NCBI GenBank assembly: GCA_016721005.1
Contig: JADKJM010000003.1
Location: 62,001-126,000, forward strand
Direction: 5' to 3'
From: Flavobacteriales bacterium
GTDB lineage: Bacteria; Bacteroidota; Bacteroidia; Flavobacteriales_F; PHOS-HE28
Length of the DNA stretch: 64,000 bases
Below the pieces are notes generated by a model that did no database searches, was not told the origin of the DNA, and saw only the letters and a program-made list of their open reading frames with translations. Position numbers and translations under genes: made by a program. Positions 34,960 through 42,887 of the stretch are shown here, piece after piece; position 1 is the first letter of the stretch, and each line of letters starts with the position of its first letter.

Positions 34960-36834
34960 ATGTCAACAGTCGAGAATAACAAGGTCACCTTCGCCGAACC
35001 ACCCGCCGATTTCGATTGGGCAGGGATCGAGGATGACAAGAAGACCCTCACCGCCGAGGCGCGTGAGAAGATGGAATCCGCCTACGAGAACACCTTGAGC
35101 AGCATCCAGGAAAAGGAAGTGCTCATGGGTACGGTCGTGGGGATGAACAAGAAGGAAGTGGTGATCAACATCGGCTACAAGAGCGAAGGTGTTGTTCCCA
35201 TCAGCGAGTTCCGCTACAAGGCCGACCTGGCCATTGGCGACCAAGTAGAGGTGTACATCGAGAAGCAGGAGGACAAGGGCGGCCAGATGGTGGTGAGCCA
35301 CAAGACCGCACGTGTACACAACGCATGGGGCAAGGTGAACAGCGCCATGGAGACCAACGAGATCATCACCGGCTTCGTGAAGTGCCGTACCAAGGGTGGC
35401 CTCATCGTGGACGTGTTCGGTATCGAAGCCTTCTTGCCCGGTAGCCAGATCGACGTGAAGCCTATTCGTGACTACGACCAGTTCGTAGGCAAGAATATGG
35501 AGTTCAAAGTGGTGAAGATCAACCAGGAGTTCAAGAACGTGGTGGTGAGCCACAAGGCGCTGATCGAAGCTGAACTCGAAGCACAGAAGAAGCAGATCAT
35601 CGGTGGCCTGGAGAAAGGTCAGGTCCTCGAGGGAACCGTCAAGAACATCACCAGCTACGGGGTGTTCGTGGACCTCGGTGGCGTGGATGGCCTCATTCAC
35701 ATCACCGACCTCAGCTATGGCCGCGTAAGCCATCCGGAGGAAGTGGTGAAGCTCGACGACAAGATCAACGTCGTGATCCTGGACTTCGATGACGAGAAGC
35801 GTCGCATCGCGCTCGGCCTGAAGCAACTGCAGCCGCACCCATGGGACGCCCTGAGCGCCGACATGAACGCTGGCGACAAAGTGAAAGGCAAGGTGATGGT
35901 GATCACCGATTACGGCGCGTTCGTGGAAGTGGCCCCCGGCGTGGAAGGTCTGCTGCACGTGAGCGAGATGAGCTGGAGCCAGCACTTGCGCAGCCCGAAG
36001 GACTTCCTGAAGGAAGGTCAGGAGATCGATTGCGTGGTGTTGAACATCGACCGCGAAGAGCGCAAGATGAGCCTCGGCATGAAGCAACTGAGCACCGATC
36101 CTTGGGCCGATATCGAGTTCAAGTACCCGGTGCGCAGCAAGCACACCGCCAAGGTCCGCAACTTCACCCACTTCGGCATCTTCGCCGAGTTGGAGGAGGG
36201 CGTGGATGGCCTCATCCACATCAGCGACCTCAGCTGGACCAAGCGCATCAAGCACCCGAGCGAGTTCTGCAACGTGGACGACACCGTGGAAGTGATGGTG
36301 TTGGAAGTGGACAAGGAGAACCGTCGCCTCAGCCTCGGCCACAAGCAAGTGGAAGAGAACCCGTGGGAGGTGTTCGCCACCGTGTTCACGCCAGGTAGCG
36401 TACACGAGGGTACCATCACCGGTCGTGCCGGACAGAACTTCGTGGTGAGCCTTGCATACGGTGTGGAAGGCAGCGTGACCGCCAAGAACCTGAAGAAGGC
36501 CGATGGCAGCAAAGCCGATGTGGAGGAGAAACTTCCGTTCTACGTCCTCGAGTTCAACGCCGAAGCCCGTCGCATCGTCCTCAGCCACACCCGCACCTTC
36601 GAGGAAGGGGAGGAGCCCGTGGAAACCGCAGCCCCAGGCAAGCGCGCCCCGCGCAAGGAAGCCGCCGGTGGCGGATCCGCAGCGGTGAAGAGCGTGAACG
36701 ACAAGGTGGAGAAGAGCACCCTCGGCGACCTCAGCGTGCTGAGCGACTTGAAGAGCAGCATGGAGAACACCGAGCGGTCCAACAAAGGCAAGAAGAAGGA
36801 CAAGTTCGAAGAGGAGGACGGCGAAGAAGGGTAG
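34960..36834 (+). CDS. rpsA: 30S ribosomal protein S1
   Basis: 624 residues with six S1 (OB-fold) RNA-binding domains: ~55-120 (GTVVGMNKKEVVINIGYKSE), ~139-205 (GLIVDVFGIEAFLPGSQID), ~225-295 (SYGVFVDLGGVDGLIHITDLS), ~310-380 (DYGAFVEVAPGVEGLLHVSEMSW), ~396-466 (HFGIFAELEEGVDGLIHISDLSW) and a divergent sixth (~483-548). The acidic and lysine-rich tail (KGKKKDKFEEEDGEEG) is usual in Bacteroidota. It helps unfold and dock mRNA on the ribosome; in this phylum Shine-Dalgarno use is low, so S1 may carry more of the initiation work. Single gene with its own terminator. Confidence 0.96.
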   Translation: MSTVENNKVTFAEPPADFDWAGIEDDKKTLTAEAREKMESAYENTLSSIQEKEVLMGTVVGMNKKEVVINIGYKSEGVVPISEFRYKADLAIGDQVEVYIEKQEDKGGQMVVSHKTARVHNAWGKVNSAMETNEIITGFVKCRTKGGLIVDVFGIEAFLPGSQIDVKPIRDYDQFVGKNMEFKVVKINQEFKNVVVSHKALIEAELEAQKKQIIGGLEKGQVLEGTVKNITSYGVFVDLGGVDGLIHITDLSYGRVSHPEEVVKLDDKINVVILDFDDEKRRIALGLKQLQPHPWDALSADMNAGDKVKGKVMVITDYGAFVEVAPGVEGLLHVSEMSWSQHLRSPKDFLKEGQEIDCVVLNIDREERKMSLGMKQLSTDPWADIEFKYPVRSKHTAKVRNFTHFGIFAELEEGVDGLIHISDLSWTKRIKHPSEFCNVDDTVEVMVLEVDKENRRLSLGHKQVEENPWEVFATVFTPGSVHEGTITGRAGQNFVVSLAYGVEGSVTAKNLKKADGSKADVEEKLPFYVLEFNAEARRIVLSHTRTFEEGEEPVETAAPGKRAPRKEAAGGGSAAVKSVNDKVEKSTLGDLSVLSDLKSSMENTERSNKGKKKDKFEEEDGEEG

Positions 36835-36855
36835 TCCTGATAGAATATGAAGCAT

Positions 36856-36883
36856 CGAAGCCCCGGCGTGAGCCGGGGCTTCG
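36856..36883 (+). terminator. Intrinsic terminator of rpsA
   Basis: 12-bp perfect stem CGAAGCCCCGGC with GTGA loop, 22 bases after the stop, followed by TCGTT. Confidence 0.8.
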
Positions 36884-37116
36884 TCGTTCAAGGGCGTGTT
36901 CCTAACAAGGTCCACTCACGGAGCGCAACGTACGTTGATGACCCGCCGTGGGACACCTTGACCCAACAGCGGAGAGCAAACGCTGGCCTGCTGGACTGCC
37001 GATGTGCTCTGGCCTGCGGTCCCGCAGTGTGCTGGGTGAACGGTTCAGCGTGATCCGTTCAATTTCCCGCCCCGGACCACGCGATCCCCCGCCTTGGGCA
37101 TTCACGCTTTCCCCAG
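36884..37116. other. Non-coding stretch before the 21-bp array
   Basis: No supported gene, RNA or hairpin of note was seen between the rpsA terminator and the first array unit. Confidence 0.5.
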
Positions 37117-37472
37117 GACCATTTGAAGCCCCGGCCGGGTGTTGAAGGTTTCCCCATGACCATTGAAAGTCCCACCCGGACCATTTGAAGTCTCCCCAAA
37201 ACCTTCAAAGGTTTTCCCCAGACTATTTGAAGTCTCCCCAAAACCTTCAAAGGTTTTCCCCGGACTATTTGAAGTTTCCCCGAAACCTTCAAAGGTTTTC
37301 GCCAGACTATTTGAAGTTTCGCCGAAACCTTCAAAGGTTTTCCCCGGACTATTTGAAGTTTCGCCGAAACCTTCAAAGGTTTTCGCCGGACTATTTGAAG
37401 TTTCCCCAAAACCTTTCATTGTTTTCACCAGACTATTTGAAGTCCCGGCAGAACCGTGAATGGTTTCCGCTC
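37117..37472. repeat. 21-bp tandem array A (17 units)
   Basis: Seventeen contiguous units, all 21 bases except one of 20 (37138-37157). From about 37179 two unit types alternate: GACTATTTGAAGTTTCCCCGA and AACCTTCAAAGGTTTTCCCCG, so the visible higher-order period is 42 bases. The second type contains the palindrome AACCTT-CA-AAGGTT. Outer units are more degenerate than inner ones. Because 21 is a multiple of three and the unit lacks stops in several frames, long repetitive reading frames exist on both strands; none has a convincing start or domain. There are no unique spacers, so it is not a CRISPR. It lies 351 bases upstream of an FN3-like gene, as does array B at 62337. Confidence 0.85.
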
Positions 37473-37823
37473 CACATGCACCGCGTCACGCCGGAGGATC
37501 CGCGGAGCGGTCCATCCGGCGTCTCACAAAAGACCACGCATTGCCAATAAGCGACCAACGGCATCATCCACCGGAGGAAAGGTGGCTAAAGACCCTGTCC
37601 ACGGCCATTTTCCGAAGGCAGCACCCCGGAAAGTAGTGTTAATACAGGATAATCCAGGCAACCCTCTTCGCAACCGCGCGTTATTGCTGATGAAAGCCGA
37701 CTTGTCATCGGCACGCGACAACCGCTACGCAACCAGCGATGGAAGGTCCGGGGAGCCGATCAGCGACCCGGCCAGGAAGCCCTAAGGCCTCCGGACCTTG
37801 CCACCGCGCAACGCAACAACCAA
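37473..37823. other. Spacer between array A and the FN3-like gene
   Basis: 351 bases without a supported gene. A 109-codon frame spans it (37456-37785) but has no domain, no signal peptide and a composition unlike the neighbours. Confidence 0.5.
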
Positions 37824-38451
37824 ATGCGTCAAGCAAGAGCCGGAATAACCGGGTTGAGCCCCACCGACAAGGTGGCCAAGGCGCTGCTGGTGGAGAGCAG
37901 GATGAACGGGAACGCAGATTTCCCCACGCCCACCCCGACGCTCACAGAGCTGAAGAACGGGCGCGAGGCACTCGAGACCGCCATCACGGAAGCCGCCGGT
38001 GGCGACCACGCCAAGGTGTTCGCACGCCAAAAGGCCGAAGCAGCCGTGGACGATCTGCTCGTACGCATGGCCCTGTATGTTTCCAATACAGCGGGTAGGC
38101 GACGAGCTGAAGATCCTCAGCACGGGATTCGAGCTGCGCAAGCAGCCCGAGCCCATCGGTCCGCTGCATGCGCCCACCGACTTCGAGGCCCGCACTGGTG
38201 CATTGCCCGGAACGATAGACCTGCGGTGTAAGCCCGTAAAAGGTGCTTACTACTACCAGTTCTTCGTGAATCCGACGGACCCCGATGTGGAGGGCCAATG
38301 GACGCTGCTCGCGCTCACTTCGCGCGCCAGCTTCGAGGCCACCGCGTTGGATCCAGCAAAGCACTATTGGTTCCGCGTGAACGCGCTCGGCGCCGCAGGC
38401 GCCAGCCCGTTCAGCGATCCAGCCAAGGGTTTCAGTACACCGCTGCCGTAA
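37824..38451 (+). pseudogene. FN3-like small protein, paralogue of 62874-63506, frameshifted
   Basis: The frame from ATG 37824 encodes an N-terminal helical domain (LSPTDKVAKALLVESRMNGN, FPTPTPTLTELK, VDDLLVRMALYVSNT), which aligns with the intact gene at 62874 (LTPAQLIERARAIVLAMTAN, RDLLTLLGAYVQVTS). It then goes out of frame at GGGTAGGCGAC (38093-38103). Removing the A near 38097 gives NTAGGDELKILSTGF, matching SGGDPEKILSAGM, and continues through an FN3 domain (LPGTIDLRCKPVKGAYYYQFF, HYWFRVNALGAAGASPFSDPA) to the stop at 38451. The repaired protein is ~209 residues, no signal peptide. Proteins with this N-domain plus FN3 are frequent in Bacteroidota; role unknown. Confidence 0.78.
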
Positions 38452-38474
38452 GGCCGCGTATACCACCACGTAGA

Positions 38475-38506
38475 ACACCGCCCCGGTCGAAAGGCCGGGG
38501 CGGTGT
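38475..38506 (+). terminator. Intrinsic terminator after the FN3-like gene
   Basis: A ~14-bp G+C-rich stem (ACACCGCCCCGG and complement, extended by one G-T and one C-G pair) with a GAAA tetraloop, followed by GGTTTT. Confidence 0.8.
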
Positions 38507-38600
38507 GGTTTTCGGGTGGTAGGGCGCACGACAACTTATCAACCGCGCGCACCAACCCTCGGGGATCCGGATATTTTCAACCCACCTTAACCTAAGCCTC

Positions 38601-39894
38601 ATGAATTACCCCCCCCAATAAGTGGCTGTTGATCGTGGCTGCGACCGTTTGTGCGCCTTTGATAGGCATTGCACAATTGCAGATCACACTGACCCCGAGC
38701 GACTACAACGGCTTCAACGTATCGTGTTTCGGGTTGAAGGATGGAACACTGAGTGCAGCGGTTACGGGGGGTACGCCGCCCTATACCTATACGTGGTCCA
38801 CGGCGGAGACCACACAGAGCATTAGTGGCTTGGCGGCGGGCTATTACCACCTCAGTGTAAAGGACGCCTTAAGTGCAAAGGATGATGCCGAGATCACGCT
38901 GACCGAACCGAACACCATGCGCGTGGCCGCAAACCCACATGTGTTCAGCAATGACTACAACATCAGTTGCTACGAGTGCTCCAACGGCAGCATACAGGTA
39001 ACCGTAGCCGATGGGGTTGCACCGTATACCTTCCTGTGGGACGATGGACCCACCAACCAGAACCGCTGGGGATTGGACCAAGGCTTCTACCAAGTGACGG
39101 TGTCGGACGCGAATAGCTGCGAAGCATTGCAGGTAGGGACGTACATCTCGCGACCGGATCGCAGCGATTGGACCATGGGCGGCAATACCGGTTCGGACCC
39201 GGAAACGGATTACATCGGTACCGCGGATGAGCAGGATGTGGTGTTGAAGAGCAATGCCACGGAGAGGTTGCGGATAAAGAGCAATGGCGATGTGGAAGTG
39301 GGTTCGCTCACCGGCACCGTGCCCGGCCTGCTTGTTACGGATGAGAATGGCGTGCTGAAGCGGTTCTCCGATTCGGACATTCCGGTGTTGGAGGACGTGT
39401 GCCCGGGCCACGCTTATCCATGGACCCGTTGCGGGAATTCCATCGTCTATGCGGAGTACCTCGGCACCAACAACGCGATGCCGCTGTTCATCAAAACGAA
39501 CAACGTGCTGCGCATGACGGTCAGCAAGGACGGGAAAGTGGGAATAGGGACGGTGCCGCCTGTGGGCGCGGTGGATGGTTACCGACTTTATGTGGAAGAT
39601 GGCATCCAGACCCGCGATGTGATGGTGAAACTCGGCACATGGGACGATTATGTCTTTGATGAGGGTTACCACTTGATGCCCTTGGATGAATTGCGGGAGT
39701 ACCTGCGATCCAACCACCACATGCCAGCGATCCCGAGTGCTGGTGAACTCGAAAGCCGAGGTGGACTGGAGTTGGGCGCGATCGCGCACGCTCTAACGCG
39801 TACCGTGGAGGAACAAGCGCTTTACATCCTCCAATTGGAGGAGCGATTGGCGAAGATGGAACAGCGGATGGTGATGCTTGAAACCGCGAAGTGA
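38601..39894 (+). CDS. SprB-like secreted protein with tail-fibre-like C-terminus; start out of frame by one C
   Basis: From codon TTG 38629 the frame is open for 421 residues but starts inside a signal peptide (VAATVCAPLIGIAQ). An ATG at 38601 lies in a C8 tract context; with seven C the peptide reads MNYPPNKWLLIVAATV and gives a perfect signal peptide, with eight it stops after six codons. The mature protein has two SprB-like repeats (GLKDGTLSAAVTGGTPPYTYTWS; CSNGSIQVTVADGVAPYTFLW), then a region with LRIKSNGDVEVG, RMTVSKDGKVGIGT, which recalls phage-tail or adhesin shaft segments, and a C-terminal coiled coil (EEQALYILQLEERLAKMEQRM after HHMPAIPSAGEL). Surface-exposed filament-like protein is inferred. 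Its stop overlaps the next start by one base (TGATG). Confidence 0.72.
38609..38616. repeat. C8 homopolymer at the start of the SprB-like gene
   Basis: Eight C at codons 3-6 of the ATG 38601 frame. Seven or ten would put the signal peptide in frame with the gene; eight does not. Confidence 0.85.
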
Positions 39895-42887
39895 TGCGCG
39901 CGGCTGCCACCCTTGGTGTAGCGCTCGCTGCCACATTGTTAGCCTTGCCGAAGGTGTGGGCTCAAACACCCTACCCGGACCTGACCATACAGGATGTGAC
40001 GTGGACCGATGGCACCCACCACATTGCCGTAACGCAACCCATCCTTTCGCCTAGCACGCCGGATCTCCCGGTTGAGGTCAGCGGAACGGTGGACGCGGAG
40101 TTCGTATCAGGAACGCAGGTGCGGTTGCGACCCGGCTTTCACGCAGGTGGGTTAACCGGCGCGGGGCGGTTCCATGCCTACATCGATAACAACTTAGGAA
40201 GCGCTGGCGACGTGGTGGTGGTGAGTCCGGATCCTGCAACCGCAGTGGTTGACAATGTGTTGCATGTGAACAAATGGGAGAAGTTGGAGATCGGGTTCGA
40301 GTTGCCGCAGGAGTACACGGACGCGATCGAGCGGTTCTTTGACCACTATTACCCCAATGCTCCGGTGATCTACAGCGCTAACCCGAGCAATACGGATGCA
40401 GTGCATGACCTCAACCCCTACGCCGATGACTCGCTCCGGTTGGTACTGACACTGACCAGCCCGTCCGGTGTGCAACGAATGAAGTGGGGCTATTACATGC
40501 GGGAGAGCATGTGGGAGAATGCACCGGATCCCGACTTAGCACTGCTTACAGAGGACACAGGCAGTACGCTGTTCCCGTACCACGTCCGGTTCCGGTTCGC
40601 ACCGGACGAAGAAGGTCCTTGGCAATTCGCACTCTCCATCCAAGCACCCCATACGGCCACCATGGCCAACAACGTACTCCAGCCCCTGGTCCATTCAGGC
40701 TATTCCTTCGTTTGTGACCCGCCTTTGCCCGATAATCATGGTCCTTTGGCTGTTGATACCCTCAATCGCCGCATGTTGCGCTTCGCGGACGGCACGCCCT
40801 TCTTCGGTTTGGGTACGAACATGGGACCCTACCATGGGAATTTCGGATCCGCCACTTATCCAAGTTCCGCCCCGTACCTCTTTTTCCAGCGCGACTTCGA
40901 TGTGATGAAGCAGACCATGGAACAACTGGATTCCGTTGGTGGCAACTTCATGCGCATATTCATGATGCGTTTCGTCTTTGCTCCGGAATGGGTGAACCTG
41001 GGCGTCTATGACAATTACCGGGCTGTGGACCCATGCACCAATGGATCAGGCATGCCTACGATCCAAGGCAATTGCCAGTACCAGTGTTGGGCTTTCGACG
41101 AAATGCTGGACCATGCGAGAGCGGAGAACATCTACCTCCAGCTCTGCGTCGATCCCTACCCACCCATCATCAGCTACGAGAGCTTCATTTGGGGTTGCCA
41201 TCCCTATATGATCCATTTCCTGGAACCTCACAGACAGGACCCGCCGGACAACGCCTATGACCTGAAGGAGTTCTTCTATACCCATGACTCCTCGGGTCTG
41301 GATCTGTTGGATAGTGGCGTATTCTATTATTGGAAGCGGAAGTACAAGTACATCATGAGCCGCTGGGGCTATTCGGTGAATCTGGCGGCCATCGAGCCGT
41401 TCAACGAGATCGACCAGATGCTGTCCTACCAAACGGTTACCACCGATGAGAACTGCTTGGAGAACCACGGAACGTGGGTGGAGGATCCCGAACTACCTGC
41501 TACCATCAGCAATTGGATCACGGACATTGCGGAATACGTGCGGGGAGATGTGGTCCCGGATGAACCTGCGTCTTCACCGTTGGGCGAATCGAACAAGCTG
41601 TTCTTGATGAGTTACGCACGCGATGTGGTGACGGACACGGCCTTTTACCTGCCCTTCACCAACCCCAATGTGGACTTGTTGGGTGTGCACATCGGCCTGC
41701 AATGGGAGTGGACCGTGCGCAACGGCTTTGATGCCTCACAAGCCTATCGTAACACTTATGTGAGCGGTGGCCTGAAGAAGCCCTTCCACCAAGGAGAATA
41801 CACCACATATGGGAACAAGGACATTGTCATGGTCCCGGATACCACTGAACGCGCGACCTATCAATACTTCGCCAACTACGGCATCTCCTTCCATAACGAG
41901 CTATGGGCCAGCGCATTCTCGGGCAACTTCGCAGCCGGAACCAGTTGGGGCTGGGAGCGTGTGTTCTTTTGGCCGGATGCGGTGAAGAAGCCGCTACCGG
42001 ATGATTTGAACCCAGCTCAAGTGCAATTTCCGCCGTCCAATTTTCTGAATGACACAAACGCAGTGGAACTAGGATGGCCGATTACCATCAAGGTTCCGAA
42101 CAAGCCTGTCCATCATCATTTCAAGCCGCTAGCAGACCTGCTGAACCATCCGAACTGGCAGGCGAATGGGTTCTTCGATGGCCCCTTCAGCGCACACCGT
42201 CATACGATAGGAACCAACTCGGATGAGACGCGGAAGATCGAATGCTATTGGCTGCTTCGTGAGCCCTCGAAGGATCTCGCCATCGGCTGGGTGCATAACC
42301 TGAACGCCTATTGGGAGAAAAGCTGGTACATGACCGCGCAGAACCAGAACTTGTTGGGTTGTACCTCTCCGGCCACACAGAGCATTACGCTCCCGGGCTT
42401 CGCTGCGGGGGATACTCTTTACGTCACCTTTATACCCACTTGGATGAACGATACCATTCGACCGGCGAACGATACGGTCGCTGCGGTTAACGGCAATGTG
42501 ATCCTCGACCTTTCTACTGCTGAGCTCCATGGCCAGGTCGGCACACTGCTGGACACCCTGCATTCGGATTACGCCTTCATTATCGCGACCGTGCCTTTTG
42601 TGAAGAGCCGGACCATGGCACCCATTTCGGACCCGGTCGCAACTGGCGAGGGCTGGGACTTCATCGTTTATCCCAACCCGGCGGAGAATGAGGTTCACCT
42701 CCGCATGCCGGATGATGCACTGAGAGACATTATGCTGCACGACCTCCTTGGCAGGCAGGTCGGGGTATGGCGAAGGATGAAGGGTCCTGTGCTCACGTTA
42801 CCCCTATCTCAACTTGCCCGAGGGACCTATTGGATCCGTGCCACGAATGGCGAAAGCAGCAGAACGAAGAAGCTCATTGTCCAATGA
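39894..42887 (+). CDS. Secreted glycoside-hydrolase-like protein with T9SS tail
   Basis: 997 residues from ATG 39894 (signal peptide MRAAATLGVALAATLLALP, cleavage near VWAQ). Residues ~120-280 contain a DUF5060-like beta domain (NKWEKLEIGFELPQEY, FRFAPDEEGPWQFAL). Residues ~295-790 look like a clan A (TIM barrel) hydrolase: DGTPFFGLGTNMG, GGNFMRIFMMRF, LAAIEPFNEID with putative acid/base Glu505, and PFHQGEYTTYG with putative nucleophile Glu635. A small beta domain (~800-890) and a T9SS type A tail (VYPNPAENE, LLGRQVGVW, GTYWIRATN) follow. Likely secreted polysaccharide hydrolase; substrate not assignable. Second gene of a coupled operon of three. Confidence 0.75.
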   Translation: MRAAATLGVALAATLLALPKVWAQTPYPDLTIQDVTWTDGTHHIAVTQPILSPSTPDLPVEVSGTVDAEFVSGTQVRLRPGFHAGGLTGAGRFHAYIDNNLGSAGDVVVVSPDPATAVVDNVLHVNKWEKLEIGFELPQEYTDAIERFFDHYYPNAPVIYSANPSNTDAVHDLNPYADDSLRLVLTLTSPSGVQRMKWGYYMRESMWENAPDPDLALLTEDTGSTLFPYHVRFRFAPDEEGPWQFALSIQAPHTATMANNVLQPLVHSGYSFVCDPPLPDNHGPLAVDTLNRRMLRFADGTPFFGLGTNMGPYHGNFGSATYPSSAPYLFFQRDFDVMKQTMEQLDSVGGNFMRIFMMRFVFAPEWVNLGVYDNYRAVDPCTNGSGMPTIQGNCQYQCWAFDEMLDHARAENIYLQLCVDPYPPIISYESFIWGCHPYMIHFLEPHRQDPPDNAYDLKEFFYTHDSSGLDLLDSGVFYYWKRKYKYIMSRWGYSVNLAAIEPFNEIDQMLSYQTVTTDENCLENHGTWVEDPELPATISNWITDIAEYVRGDVVPDEPASSPLGESNKLFLMSYARDVVTDTAFYLPFTNPNVDLLGVHIGLQWEWTVRNGFDASQAYRNTYVSGGLKKPFHQGEYTTYGNKDIVMVPDTTERATYQYFANYGISFHNELWASAFSGNFAAGTSWGWERVFFWPDAVKKPLPDDLNPAQVQFPPSNFLNDTNAVELGWPITIKVPNKPVHHHFKPLADLLNHPNWQANGFFDGPFSAHRHTIGTNSDETRKIECYWLLREPSKDLAIGWVHNLNAYWEKSWYMTAQNQNLLGCTSPATQSITLPGFAAGDTLYVTFIPTWMNDTIRPANDTVAAVNGNVILDLSTAELHGQVGTLLDTLHSDYAFIIATVPFVKSRTMAPISDPVATGEGWDFIVYPNPAENEVHLRMPDDALRDIMLHDLLGRQVGVWRRMKGPVLTLPLSQLARGTYWIRATNGESSRTKKLIVQ

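Noticed and set aside
34963..36915. 650-codon open frame on the minus strand, antisense to rpsA
   Set aside because: It mirrors the codon usage of rpsA (GTG/GAG-rich codons read backward give His/Leu/Val-rich protein) and has no domain, signal or start context.
37102..37459. Repetitive frames on both strands of array A
   Set aside because: A stop-free 21-bp unit gives open frames automatically; no start context or flanking domain supports one of them.
37117..37472. CRISPR array (42-base period)
   Set aside because: Units are contiguous without unique spacers and no cas genes are present. The same holds for 62337-62651.
37456..37785. 109-codon frame between array A and the FN3-like gene
   Set aside because: No domain, no recognisable start context; composition like untranslated spacer.
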